A DNA stretch of 64,000 nucleotides from SLST01 sp046538735 (GTDB taxonomy: Bacteria > Spirochaetota > Spirochaetia > DSM-27196 > SLST01), in NCBI GenBank assembly GCA_046538735.1, contig JBKHII010000008.1, positions 1-64,000 on the forward strand, read 5' to 3'. Below the pieces are notes generated by a model. That model had not been told where the DNA came from, searched no databases, and saw only the letters and a program-made list of their open reading frames with translations. Positions 51,449-60,441 of the stretch are shown in pieces (position 1 is the first letter of the stretch; every line of letters begins with the position of its first letter). The position numbers and the translations under genes are program-made.

Positions 51449-52588
51449 TTATCGTGATTCGATCGGTATCCAGTGCCGGCCTTCGTGTCCCACGTAGGCG
51501 GCCCTTGGCCGGTAGATGCGGTTGTCCACCCGCTGCTCGAGGATGTGGCTGAGCCAGCCGGAGGCGCGCGCCATCGCGAAGATCGGCGTGAAGAGGATCG
51601 TGGGGATCCCGAGCATCCGGTAGACCGCTCCGGAGAAGAAGTCGACGTTGGGGTAGATCGGCTTGCCGTTTTCCTCCATCCGTTCGCGGAAGGCGCGCTC
51701 GACCGCCTTCAGGATGTCGTAGTAGGTCGAGTCGCCTCTTCGCTCGGACAGCTGCTCGAGGTAGCGCTCCATCACGATGCTCCGCGGGTCCTTCGCCCGG
51801 TAGACGCGATGGCCCATCCCCATGACTTTCTGCTTGCGATCGAGCGCCTTGTTCACCCACTCCTCGGCCGCCGCCTCGCTCCCGATCTCCTCGACCATGT
51901 TCATCACCTTCTCGTTGGCGCCGCCGTGGAGGCTTCCGAAGAGCGCCCCGATCGCGGCCGAGATCGAGCAGTAGCATGTGGACATCGTACTCGCTACGAC
52001 GCGCGCGGTGAAGGTGCTCGCGTTGAGGCTGTGCTCGGCGTGCAGGATGAACGCCTTGTCCATGATCTCGCCCTCGAACGGATCGGGCTCCTCGCCGCGA
52101 AGCATGTAGAGGAAGTTCGCGCCGTGCGAGAGATCCTTCCGGGGCGGCAGGTAGTCCTTGCCCTCCTGCACGCGCTGATACGTCGCAACCACCGTCGCGA
52201 TCTCCGCGAGCTGATGAAGCGTGTCGCGACAGTTGCAGTGGGGGCCGTGGTGGATCTTGTGCTCAACGTAGCTCGAGAGGTAGGAGATTACCGACTGAAG
52301 GAGCTCCATTGGATGCGCGTTCTTCGGGAAGTCGCGGATCATGTTGACGACCGGCGCGGGGAGCTCGCGTGCGCCTCGCATCTTCGCCGAGAAGACCGCG
52401 AGCTGCTCGCGCGTCGGAAGGTCGCCGTAGAGCAGGAGGTAGGTGACCTCCTCGAACGAGCAGTGCTCCACGAGGTCGGTGATCGCGTATCCCATGTAGA
52501 AGAGGTGGCCGTTCTCGCCGTCGATCTTGCAGATCTTGCTCTCGGCTGCGATCACGCCCTCGAGACCCTTGGCAAACGTATCAGACAT
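51449..52588 (-). CDS. gltA: citrate synthase
   Basis: A 379-residue enzyme of the short (Gram-positive/archaeal-like) citrate synthase type. Active-site residues lie in ILHAEHSLNAST, LHGGANEKVM, MGMGHRVYRAKDPR (His and Arg) and NVDFFSGAVYRMLGIP (Asp). It condenses acetyl-CoA with oxaloacetate. It lies 15 bp after lpd in the same direction. A 2-methylcitrate synthase reading is possible, but no prp genes accompany it and the 2-oxoglutarate dehydrogenase context favours citrate synthase. Confidence 0.9.
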   Translation of the reverse strand: MSDTFAKGLEGVIAAESKICKIDGENGHLFYMGYAITDLVEHCSFEEVTYLLLYGDLPTREQLAVFSAKMRGARELPAPVVNMIRDFPKNAHPMELLQSVISYLSSYVEHKIHHGPHCNCRDTLHQLAEIATVVATYQRVQEGKDYLPPRKDLSHGANFLYMLRGEEPDPFEGEIMDKAFILHAEHSLNASTFTARVVASTMSTCYCSISAAIGALFGSLHGGANEKVMNMVEEIGSEAAAEEWVNKALDRKQKVMGMGHRVYRAKDPRSIVMERYLEQLSERRGDSTYYDILKAVERAFRERMEENGKPIYPNVDFFSGAVYRMLGIPTILFTPIFAMARASGWLSHILEQRVDNRIYRPRAAYVGHEGRHWIPIESR

Positions 52589-52603
52589 TTCAGTGCTCCT
52601 TTG

Positions 52604-54016
52604 CTACAGACTGTGAATCGCCCGCTCGTCGGCTGCGAGCGCGGCCTCGCGCACGGCCTCGGTCAGCGTAGGGTGCGCGTGGACGGTGCGCGCGATGTCC
52701 TCGGCGCTGCCGCCGAACTCCATCACGGTCACGATCTCGCTGATGAGGTCGCTCGCCCACGGTCCCACGATATGCGCGCCCACGACGCGATCGGTCGCCT
52801 CGTCCGCGAGGATCTTCACGAACCCGAACCCCGCCGTCATCGCGAGCGCCCGGCCGTTCGCCGCGAAGTTGAAGCTTCCCCGCTTGTAGGTGACGCCCGC
52901 CTCCTTGAGTTGCTCCTCGGTGCGCCCCACGAACGCGGCCTCGGGCCACGTGTAGACGACGCCCGGAACCGTGTCGTAGCTCACGCGGCCCGGTTTGCCG
53001 GCGATGATCTCGGCGACCGCGATGCCGTCGTCTTCGGCCTTGTGCGCGAGCATGGGGCCGTGGATCAGGTCGCCGATCGCGTAGACGCCCGGTACCGAGG
53101 TTCGGAAGTGCTCGTCCACCGTGATTCTCCGCGTCTTCTCCTCGGTCGCGATACCGAGCCCCTCGAGGCCGAGTCCGTCGGAGTACGGCCGGCGGCCCAC
53201 CGCGACCAGGACCTTGTCCACGGGTATCGTCTCTTCGGATCCGTCCGGCCGCTCCACCGAGACCTTCCTCTTTCCTTTCCCTCCGGAGAGGCCGGTGACC
53301 TTGTGACCGAGCTTGAACTCGAGCCCCTGCTTGCCGAGCTCGCGCCGGAGCGTCTTCGAGACCTGCGCGTCCCATCCGGGGAGGATCTCCTGCATGATTT
53401 CCACGACCGTCACGTGCGCTCCGAGCCGCGCCCAGACGCTTCCGAGTTCGAGCCCGATCGCCCCCGCGCCCACGACGACGAGCTCCTTCGGCACCTTCTC
53501 GAGCTCGAGCGCCTCGGTGGACGAGATGACGGTCGTGCCGTCGAAGGGGAGGAAGGGCAGCTCGATCGGTACGCTGCCGGTCGCGAGCACGATCGAATCG
53601 GCGTGAAGCTCGCGGTGTGAACCGTCGGTATCCTCTAGCCGGACCGACGTTGGGCTCGCGAGGCGCGCGGTGCCGTGAACGACCTCGATCTTGCGGCCCT
53701 TCATGAGCCCGGCCAGGCCGCCGACCATCTTGTCCACCACGCTCTGCTTGCGCGCGTGCATCTTCTTGAGGTCGAGCTGCGGCGAGCCCACGCCGATCCC
53801 GTGCTCGGCGAGCTCGCCCTTCGTCTTCGCGAACAGCTCGCTCGAGTCGAGGAGCGCCTTCGAGGGGATGCACCCCACGTTGAGGCAGGTGCCTCCGAGT
53901 GTCGCTCGCTGCTCCACGATCGCTGTTCTGAGCCCGAGCTGCGCCGCGCGCAACGCCGCCACGTACCCTCCGGGGCCGGCGCCCAGGATGAGCACGTCGT
54001 ACTTCGTGTCAGCCAA
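52604..54016 (-). CDS. lpdA: dihydrolipoyl dehydrogenase (E3)
   Basis: A 470-residue FAD enzyme: GAGPGGYVAA FAD loop, the redox disulfide CLNVGC (Cys44, Cys49), the NAD-binding motif VVGAGAIGLELGSVW and the catalytic dyad region VHAHPTLTE near the C-terminus. It reoxidises dihydrolipoamide of the 2-oxoglutarate dehydrogenase complex. It follows sucB by 13 bases. Confidence 0.95.
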   Translation of the reverse strand: MADTKYDVLILGAGPGGYVAALRAAQLGLRTAIVEQRATLGGTCLNVGCIPSKALLDSSELFAKTKGELAEHGIGVGSPQLDLKKMHARKQSVVDKMVGGLAGLMKGRKIEVVHGTARLASPTSVRLEDTDGSHRELHADSIVLATGSVPIELPFLPFDGTTVISSTEALELEKVPKELVVVGAGAIGLELGSVWARLGAHVTVVEIMQEILPGWDAQVSKTLRRELGKQGLEFKLGHKVTGLSGGKGKRKVSVERPDGSEETIPVDKVLVAVGRRPYSDGLGLEGLGIATEEKTRRITVDEHFRTSVPGVYAIGDLIHGPMLAHKAEDDGIAVAEIIAGKPGRVSYDTVPGVVYTWPEAAFVGRTEEQLKEAGVTYKRGSFNFAANGRALAMTAGFGFVKILADEATDRVVGAHIVGPWASDLISEIVTVMEFGGSAEDIARTVHAHPTLTEAVREAALAADERAIHSL

Positions 54017-54029
54017 ACCGTTCTCCTTT

Positions 54030-55310
54030 CTATATGCCGAGCAGGAGCCTCGTGGGGTCCTCGATGAGCTCCTTGATTCGTCCCAGGAAGAGGACCGCCT
54101 CGCGTCCGTCGATCATGCGATGGTCGTACGTGAGCGCGAGGTACATCATCGGGCGGATCACGACCTCGTCGTTCCGTGCGACCGGACGCTTCTGGATCGA
54201 GTGCATGCCGAGCACCGCGGTCTGCGGCGGGCTGGGAATCGGCGTGGAGAGCATGCTCCCGAAGATCCCGCCGTTGCTGATCGTGAACGTTGCCCCGACC
54301 ATTTCGTCCGGCTTGAGCCGACGGTTGTTCGCCCGCTCGGCGAAGTCCACGATCTGCCGCTCGATATCGGCGAAGCTCTTCGTCTCAACGTCCTTGATCA
54401 CCGGCGTGAGGAGCCCCTTCTCGCTCGAGAGCGCCACCCCCACGTTCACGTAGTCGTTGTAGAGGACGTCCGTTCCGTCCAGGTACGCGTTGACCTCGGG
54501 GAACGCCTGGAGCGCCGTCTGGCTCGCCTTCACGAAGAAGCTCATAAACCCGAGCCGCACGCCGTGCTCCTCGTTGAAGGTTTCCTTGTAGCGAGTACGG
54601 AGCTCCATGACCTCGCTCATGTCCACCTCGTTCACCGTGGTGACGTGCGCCGACTGCTGCTTCGAGGAGACGAGATTCTCCGCGATCCGCTTGCGCAGGT
54701 TGCTGAGCGGCACACGCCGCTGGCGCTCGTTCGTGGACATCTCCGGTTTCCCGAGCGCAGGAGGACGCGCCGCCGCTCCCGTCTCGGCGCCGGCCGCCCG
54801 AGACCGGGACTCGCCGGTCGAGCCGCCGCTCGCTCCGGCGTCCGCCTGGCCGGCGAATGCCGTTCCCTCGCGCGCCGCCTGCTCCGCGTCCGCCTTCGTG
54901 ATCCGGCCGTTCGGTCCGGAGCCCGTGATCCGCGTGGGGTCGAGGTTGTGCTCGGCGACGACTCTGCGGACCGCGGGCGAGAGCGACCGCTGCGGCTCGC
55001 TCTCGACGACCGCGGCGTCCTTCCCGGCGGCGGGCTTGTCGTTCGCAGCGCCCGCCGAGGCGCCGTCGCCGCCGGCGGCGTCGGTGTCGATCCGACCCAC
55101 GACGTGGCCGACCTCGACCTCGTCGCCCTCGGCCGCGCTCCGGTGCAGCACGCCGGCGGCGGGGCTCGGCACGCCGAGCGTGGCCTTGTCGGTCTCGAGC
55201 TCGAAGATTTCTTCGCCTTCGTCGACTTTCTCGCCGTCCTCCTTCAACCACGCTGCGAGGATGCCGCTCGATATGGATTCGCCGATTTCGGGGACTTCAA
55301 TGTCTCTCAT
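54030..55310 (-). CDS. sucB: dihydrolipoyllysine succinyltransferase (2-oxoglutarate dehydrogenase E2)
   Basis: A 426-residue E2 with a lipoyl domain (residues 1-75; lipoylated Lys42 in ETDKATL), an Ala/Gly/Ser-rich linker and a peripheral-subunit-binding domain (SPAVRRVVAEHNLDPTRITGSGPNGRITKAD). A second linker precedes the catalytic domain with TYDHRMIDG carrying the active-site His. The start at 55310 is set by MRDIEVPEIGESISSG, the usual SucB N-terminus, with GAGG upstream. It transfers succinyl groups to CoA. Confidence 0.94.
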   Translation of the reverse strand: MRDIEVPEIGESISSGILAAWLKEDGEKVDEGEEIFELETDKATLGVPSPAAGVLHRSAAEGDEVEVGHVVGRIDTDAAGGDGASAGAANDKPAAGKDAAVVESEPQRSLSPAVRRVVAEHNLDPTRITGSGPNGRITKADAEQAAREGTAFAGQADAGASGGSTGESRSRAAGAETGAAARPPALGKPEMSTNERQRRVPLSNLRKRIAENLVSSKQQSAHVTTVNEVDMSEVMELRTRYKETFNEEHGVRLGFMSFFVKASQTALQAFPEVNAYLDGTDVLYNDYVNVGVALSSEKGLLTPVIKDVETKSFADIERQIVDFAERANNRRLKPDEMVGATFTISNGGIFGSMLSTPIPSPPQTAVLGMHSIQKRPVARNDEVVIRPMMYLALTYDHRMIDGREAVLFLGRIKELIEDPTRLLLGI

Positions 55311-55336
55311 CTGCCTCACCTCAGTGGTTGCGATCT

Positions 55337-58189
55337 CTATGCGAATGCCGCCGAGAGGAACCGCTCGAGCTCCTCCTTGTGTTGCTGATGCGATCCGGTT
55401 GCCGGGCTGGGGCAGGGTGGGCGTCCCACGTACTCCACGTCCCGTGTGCCCACGTGCCGCGCAATGAGATCCCGGACGAAGGCCCATCCGCCGTGATTCT
55501 CCGCTTCCTCCTGCACCCACCGCACCCGCGCCGAAGCGGGGTAGCGACCGATCACCTCGGCGAACCGATCGTGATCGAAGGGATAGAACTGCTCAAGCCG
55601 GACGATGCTCGCCCCGGGGTCGTTCGTCTCGGCGCGGAGCTCGCTCCTGCGCTGTGCGAGGTCGTAGTAGACCTTGCCCGAGCAGACGAGGAGGTTCTTC
55701 GTCTCCTTTGCAGGCTCCGGGTCGTCCAGGACGCGCTCGTAGCTTCCGCCGGTGAGGTCGTCCACCGAGGAGACGCATGCCTTGTGGCGCAGCAGGCTCT
55801 TCGGGGTCATAAGGATGAGCGGTTTCCGGAAGCGCCGGCACATCTGCCTCCGGAGCACGTGGAAGTACTGCGCCGGGGTGGAGGGATAGCAGACCTGCAT
55901 GTTGTCGTCCGCGCAGAGCTGGAGGAAGCGCTCGAGGTGCGCGCTCGAGTGCTCGGGGCCCTGGCCCTCGTAGCCGTGCGGAAGCAGCATGACGAGGCCC
56001 GACTGGCGGAACCACTTGCTCTCTCCGGCCGCGATGAACTGGTCGATCACGACCTGCGCGCCGTTCACGAAGTCGCCGAACTGCGCCTCCCACATGACCA
56101 GGATGTTGGGTTGCGCGAGCGAGTATCCGTAGTCGAAGCCGAGCACCGAGTACTCGGAGAGCGGGCTGTCGTAGACGCTGAACCAGCCCTGGTCGACCGA
56201 GAGGTCGCGCAGCGGCACGTGCGTCTTGGGAGTGGCGCTCTTCACGTCCCACCACACCGCGTGACGCTGGCTGAACGTGCCTCGGCCCGAATCCTCGCCG
56301 CTGAGCCGGATCGGATGGCCTTCCATCAGGAGGCTACCGAAGGCGAGGCTCTCGGCGAAAGCCCAGTCGATCGTGGAGCCGTCCTCCCACCGCTTCCTGC
56401 GGTCGGACACGAACCGCGTGAGCTTGGGGTGAAGGTTGAAGCTGTCCGGTACGGTCGTGAGGACCTCCGCCATGTGAGAGAGCCGATCCTTGGCGACTCC
56501 CGTGTCTACGGGCTCGAAGCTGTGCTTGTGGCCGTACTTCTGCCACTCGCCGCGTTCGAACGCATCGTCGACATCCGGCTTCCGACCATCGCGCGCCTTC
56601 TCGATCTCTTCCTTGAGTACGGCCACGTACTTCTGCCTGAACGCGTTCTGGTCCTTCTCGGAGAAGGCCCCTTCTTCCGCGACCTTCCGGCCGTAGATCG
56701 TGGTGACGCTCGGATGGTCCTTGATCATGTTGTACATCAGCGGGTGGCTGAACGACGGTTCGTCCGCCTCGTTGTGGCCCAGGCGGCGATAACACTGGAT
56801 GTCCACGACCGCGTCGTACCCGAACTTCTGCCGGTACCGCAGCGCGAGGTCGATCGCGCGGACGACGGCTTCCGGGTCGTCGCCGTTGACGTGGAGAATC
56901 GGGCAGGGGAGGCTCTTCGCGATGTCCGTCGCGAAGAAGGTGCTTCTCGCGTCGCGGCTCGCCGTGGTGAACCCGATCTGGTTGTTCAGAATGATATGAA
57001 CGGTCCCTCCGGTACGATATCCGCGGAGCTGACTCAGGTTGAACGTCTCGGCGACGACTCCCTGGCCGCTGAAGGCGGCGTCGCCGTGAATGAGAACCGG
57101 CAGAACTCGCTTGCGGTTCTTGTCGCCTCGCTTGCGCTGAATCGCCCGCGTCTTGCCCTGCACGACCGGGTCGACCGCCTCAAGGTGGCTCGGATTCGCG
57201 GCGAGGCTGATGTGGATCGATCGTTCGTCGTCCACGGCGAGATCGAAGCTGTGGCCCAGGTGGTACTTCACATCGCCGCTGCCGCCGTAGGTCTGCGGCT
57301 GATAGTTATCCTCGAACTGCGCGAAGACCTCAACGCCGGGCTTGCGCAACGCGTTCGTGAAGAGGTTGAGCCGGCCGCGGTGCGCCATCCCGATCACGAT
57401 CTCCTGGAGTCCGTGTACCGCCGCCGAGTCGATCAGGTAGCGCATCGCTGGAACGAGCACCTCGCCGCCTTCGAGCGAGAATCGTTTCTGTCCGATGTAG
57501 CTTGACTGGAGGAAGTGCTCGAACTCCTCCGCCTTGATGAGATCCTTCTGAAACCGCCGCTTCTGCTCCGGTGTCCATTCGCGGCGCGACGAGGGGCTTT
57601 CGAGCTTCTCGATGAGCCACCGTCGCATCGGCTTGTTCTGGATGTGGAGGATCTCTACGCCCATCGTTGAGCAGTAGATCCGGCGCATCTGTTCGAGGAT
57701 GTTGCGAAGCGTGTCGCGCTCGGGCTTGAGATAATGCCCCGTCAGAAACTCGCGATCCAGATCGTCTTCGCTCAGGCCGAACTCCTCGAGCATCAGGTTC
57801 TGGTACGTTCTCTCCATCGTGTAGAACATGTAGCGCAGGTCGGGAGTCGTGTACTCGCGCAGCGGGTTGATATCCGCGTGGATGTAGCCCACGTCCCGGT
57901 GCGCCCACAGGAGGCTGTCCACGCGGCTCTGCTTGTACGCGAGCTCTGAGGCCTCGTCCGAGGGGCTCGCTCGACCGCCGGCGCCGTGACCCGGAATCGC
58001 GGTGACGGCCCCGTTCGTCGCGGACCGAACGCCGCGGAGCTCGAGACCGGCTTCCGCTACCCCGCCGTTGTCGAACGCTTTGAAATACTCCCTCCATTCG
58101 GCGTCCACGCTCGAAGGATCGCGGAGCCAGGACTCGTAGAGCTCGTCTACGAAGCGGGCATTCGTCAAGTCTAGTTGGTTCGCGTTCAC
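55337..58189 (-). CDS. sucA: 2-oxoglutarate dehydrogenase E1 component
   Basis: A 950-residue thiamine-diphosphate enzyme of normal length. The N-terminal E2-binding segment reads FVDELYESWLRDPSSVDAEWREYF. Core motifs include IGMAHRGRLN, HGDAAFSGQGVV, GFTTASRDARST and the thiamine-diphosphate segment (HVNGDDPEAVV, RLGHNEADEPSF), followed by the transketolase-like C-terminus. The GTG at 58189 has GAGAGGGG upstream and is favoured. An ATG at 58234 lies at or before the predicted transcription start. It heads sucA-sucB-lpd-gltA. Confidence 0.93.
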   Translation of the reverse strand: MNANQLDLTNARFVDELYESWLRDPSSVDAEWREYFKAFDNGGVAEAGLELRGVRSATNGAVTAIPGHGAGGRASPSDEASELAYKQSRVDSLLWAHRDVGYIHADINPLREYTTPDLRYMFYTMERTYQNLMLEEFGLSEDDLDREFLTGHYLKPERDTLRNILEQMRRIYCSTMGVEILHIQNKPMRRWLIEKLESPSSRREWTPEQKRRFQKDLIKAEEFEHFLQSSYIGQKRFSLEGGEVLVPAMRYLIDSAAVHGLQEIVIGMAHRGRLNLFTNALRKPGVEVFAQFEDNYQPQTYGGSGDVKYHLGHSFDLAVDDERSIHISLAANPSHLEAVDPVVQGKTRAIQRKRGDKNRKRVLPVLIHGDAAFSGQGVVAETFNLSQLRGYRTGGTVHIILNNQIGFTTASRDARSTFFATDIAKSLPCPILHVNGDDPEAVVRAIDLALRYRQKFGYDAVVDIQCYRRLGHNEADEPSFSHPLMYNMIKDHPSVTTIYGRKVAEEGAFSEKDQNAFRQKYVAVLKEEIEKARDGRKPDVDDAFERGEWQKYGHKHSFEPVDTGVAKDRLSHMAEVLTTVPDSFNLHPKLTRFVSDRRKRWEDGSTIDWAFAESLAFGSLLMEGHPIRLSGEDSGRGTFSQRHAVWWDVKSATPKTHVPLRDLSVDQGWFSVYDSPLSEYSVLGFDYGYSLAQPNILVMWEAQFGDFVNGAQVVIDQFIAAGESKWFRQSGLVMLLPHGYEGQGPEHSSAHLERFLQLCADDNMQVCYPSTPAQYFHVLRRQMCRRFRKPLILMTPKSLLRHKACVSSVDDLTGGSYERVLDDPEPAKETKNLLVCSGKVYYDLAQRRSELRAETNDPGASIVRLEQFYPFDHDRFAEVIGRYPASARVRWVQEEAENHGGWAFVRDLIARHVGTRDVEYVGRPPCPSPATGSHQQHKEELERFLSAAFA

Positions 58190-58236
58190 GACCGCCCCTC
58201 TCTCGTGCAATATAATATGATCTCTGTTCACCATCG

Positions 58237-58264
58237 ATCATAAAACCTTTACATAAGTTGTCAA
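58237..58264 (-). promoter_or_regulatory. promoter of the sucA operon
   Basis: On the minus strand a consensus TTGACA (58264-58259) and TATGAT (58242-58237) are spaced by 16 bp. Transcription would begin near 58230, about 40 nt before the GTG start of sucA. The -35 box overlaps that of the divergent rhodanese promoter. Confidence 0.7.
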
Positions 58265-58286
58265 CAATTCGCTGTCTCCGTACACT
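58258..58286 (+). promoter_or_regulatory. promoter of the rhodanese gene
   Basis: TTGTCA (58258-58263) and TACACT (58281-58286) are spaced by 17 bp. Transcription would begin at about 58293, on or next to the first ATG (58292). Confidence 0.6.
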
Positions 58287-58291
58287 CTCCG

Positions 58292-58717
58292 ATGGAGATA
58301 GCTGTGAAGAGATTACGTCTTGTGGCTGTGATCGTGTTCGTTGTGTCTGCCGCGGCGCCGCTCGCTGCTCGTGGCAGCCGCGAGGCCGGCGAGTTGGTGG
58401 GACCGGATGATGCCTACGAGCTGGTGCGCGCCGGGGATGCGATCCTCGTGGATGTCCGTGGACCCGATTCGTACGCGGAGTCGCACATCGCCGGCGCGTT
58501 GAACGTGCCGCTCGGCGAGGTAGGCAGTCGCGCCGAGGAGCTCGCCGCGCGCAACCGCACGATCGTCACCTACTGCAGTTGCCCTGCGGAGGAAACGAGC
58601 ATCGCCGCGGCAGACGTGCTCATCGCGCACGGCGTGGAGGACGTCCTCGTGCTGCGCGGTGGTATCCGCGGCTGGGCCGTCGAGCGTCTGCCGCTACGCT
58701 CCGGGACGAGGCCGTGA
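58292..58717 (+). CDS. exported single-domain rhodanese-like protein
   Basis: A 141-residue protein with a signal-like hydrophobic N-terminus (LRLVAVIVFVVSAAAPLAA) and one rhodanese domain: ILVDVRGPDSYAESHIAGALNVPL and the active-site loop YCSCPAEETS with the catalytic Cys, then LRGGIRGW. It would transfer sulfur or bind thiols in the periplasm. The start is either the ATG at 58292 (leaderless) or a GTG at 58304 with GGAG in front. The gene overlaps the convergent transporter gene by 24 bp at its end. Confidence 0.82.
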   Translation: MEIAVKRLRLVAVIVFVVSAAAPLAARGSREAGELVGPDDAYELVRAGDAILVDVRGPDSYAESHIAGALNVPLGEVGSRAEELAARNRTIVTYCSCPAEETSIAAADVLIAHGVEDVLVLRGGIRGWAVERLPLRSGTRP

Positions 58718-59602
58718 CGCGCCCGGATCGCGCGACGTGCGTGCCTCCGAGCGGACGAACAGGAAGATTGACAGAAGAATGACCGCGCCTCCGATCAGCG
58801 TGGAGAGCGACGGCACCTCGCCAAAGAGCATCATCGCCAGGAGACTCGCGATCACCGGCTCGCCGAGGATGCTCGTGGAGATCACCGTGGGCTTGAGGTA
58901 CTTGAGCGCCCAGCTGAAGAGGCTGTGACCGAGGAGCGTGCAGATGAAGGCGAGCCCAAAGAAGAGCGCGAGCTCGCGGATCGAGTAGGGGAAGAGCGGC
59001 GTGCCCGTGACGACCGTAGCCCCGAGGAGGAGCACCGTCGCAACCGCGTAGACGATGAACGTGTACGTGTTCACGCCGAGCGAGCGCCGCACGACGCTCC
59101 CCAGCAGCATGTATCCGCTCACCGTGGCCGCGCCGAGGAAGGCGAGCAGGTTCCCGTAGCTTGCCGACGCTCCGTTCCCGAAGCCTCCCCAGACGAGCAT
59201 GACGCTCCCGCCGAGGGCGGCGAGCATGGAGAGCACTCCCCGCAGCGAAAGACGCTCGCCGAGCAGCAAGAACCCCACGAGCGCGACGATGATTGGGTGC
59301 GTGGTGACGAGCACCGTTGAGCTCGCGACCGAGGTGTACGAGAGCGAGGTGATCCAGAGGGCGAAGTGGAGCGCGAGGAAGCCGCCGCTCGCGACCGAGA
59401 GAAGCACCGCCGAACGCTTCGTGGGACGCGACGCGGATCGGGACCGCTCGATCGCGAAGAGCGGCAGGACGAGAAGCGTCGTGAAGAGCATCCGGTAGGT
59501 CGCGATCGCGAGCGGCGGCGCGGTCGAGAGACGGATGAGGATCGCCGAGAGCGAGGTGAACACGACCCCGATCGCGACGACGAACTGCGGCTTGAGGCGC
59601 AT
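58694..59602 (-). CDS. DMT superfamily (EamA) transporter
   Basis: A 302-residue membrane protein with ten predicted helices arranged as two EamA repeats (LSAILIRLSTAPPLAIATYRMLFTTLLVLP in the first; STSILGEPVIASLLAMMLFGEVPSLSTLIGGAVI in the second, with the EPxxA-type motif). It is likely a drug/metabolite or amino-acid exporter; the substrate is unknown. It starts just downstream of the cheY-like gene on the same strand. Confidence 0.88.
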   Translation of the reverse strand: MRLKPQFVVAIGVVFTSLSAILIRLSTAPPLAIATYRMLFTTLLVLPLFAIERSRSASRPTKRSAVLLSVASGGFLALHFALWITSLSYTSVASSTVLVTTHPIIVALVGFLLLGERLSLRGVLSMLAALGGSVMLVWGGFGNGASASYGNLLAFLGAATVSGYMLLGSVVRRSLGVNTYTFIVYAVATVLLLGATVVTGTPLFPYSIRELALFFGLAFICTLLGHSLFSWALKYLKPTVISTSILGEPVIASLLAMMLFGEVPSLSTLIGGAVILLSIFLFVRSEARTSRDPGASRPRPGA

Positions 59603-59611
59603 CGGTTCAGG

Positions 59612-59968
59612 CTAATCGAAGAGGCGGTCGATTGCCAGCAGCACCCGCGACGGCTCAAACGGCTTGATGATGAAGTCCCTCGCTCCCTTTGAGATCGCGT
59701 CGAAGACCATGCGCTTCTGACCAACGGCGCTGACGATCACGACCCGCGCGTTCGGGTGCGTGTCCAGCAGACGCTGGAGCGTCTCGATGCCGTTGAGCTG
59801 TGCCATCGTGATGTCGAGCGTGACGAAGTCCGGCTCGTACTGGTCGTAGAGCTCGAGCGCTTCCTCGCCGTTGGCTGCCTCGGCGACGATCTTGTAGCGC
59901 GCCTCGAGGATTTCGCGGAGCCTGATCCGCATGACGGCTGCGTCGTCAACGATCATTCCGGTCGTCAT
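59612..59968 (-). CDS. single-domain CheY-like response regulator
   Basis: A 118-residue receiver domain with the acidic pocket Asp8/Asp9, phospho-acceptor Asp52 (TLDITM), the Ser of VIVSA and the Lys of IIKPFEP. It has no output domain, as in CheY. Its start overlaps the CheX-like gene stop by four bases, and that gene in turn overlaps the kinase gene, so the three form one signalling module. Confidence 0.9.
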   Translation of the reverse strand: MTTGMIVDDAAVMRIRLREILEARYKIVAEAANGEEALELYDQYEPDFVTLDITMAQLNGIETLQRLLDTHPNARVVIVSAVGQKRMVFDAISKGARDFIIKPFEPSRVLLAIDRLFD

Positions 59969-60441
59969 CGTCCACCCCCATTCTCGTCGAACGCCACGTT
60001 GATCTCGAGCGACCCGATCTCCGATATGAAGCTCAGGCAGAGCGTTGGGATCGTGATGAAGTCGAGCACGATGTCCGTTCCGGTGAAGACCGCCGGCGGT
60101 GTCAGGTGGATCAGCCGGTCGTCGCCGGCGAGCGCGATGCTCGCCTGCCCGGTGATCATGTTCGCGATCTCGCTCACCGCGCTCGAGGTGAGTCTTCGCA
60201 GCTCCTGAGGTAGCTTGTTCGGGATCATCGCCTTCGTAACCGCGTACGCGAAACCGGAATCCATCGAGTAGACGACCTGGCCGCGAATGCCTCCGGTGAT
60301 GCCGATCACGATCGCGATCGGCAGGCTCGGAACCGGCGCGCTCTTCTTCGTGAGTCCGTTTCGTGAGAGATGCACGCCGATCTCCTGCTCGAATACCTTG
60401 GTAGCGCCTGAGATGAATACGTTCGCGTACTCGGCCTTCAT
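59965..60441 (-). CDS. CheX-like CheY-phosphate phosphatase
   Basis: A 158-residue protein of the CheX/CheC family. The catalytic motif ExxN is present as Glu91-Ile-Ala-Asn94 in SSAVSEIANMITGQAS, and GGIRGQVVYSMD is the conserved beta hairpin. CheX dephosphorylates CheY-P in Thermotoga and spirochaetes. It lies between the kinase and its presumed target CheY, with four-base overlaps on both sides. Confidence 0.87.
   Translation of the reverse strand: MKAEYANVFISGATKVFEQEIGVHLSRNGLTKKSAPVPSLPIAIVIGITGGIRGQVVYSMDSGFAYAVTKAMIPNKLPQELRRLTSSAVSEIANMITGQASIALAGDDRLIHLTPPAVFTGTDIVLDFITIPTLCLSFISEIGSLEINVAFDENGGGR

Noticed and set aside
51473..53620. A 715-codon plus-strand frame opposite gltA and lpd
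   Set aside because: An antisense shadow of two unmistakable enzyme genes, with no domain of its own.
58190..58234. ATG at 58234 as start of sucA
   Set aside because: It lies at or upstream of the predicted transcription start and lacks a ribosome site, whereas the GTG at 58189 has GAGAGGGG and gives a standard E1 N-terminus.
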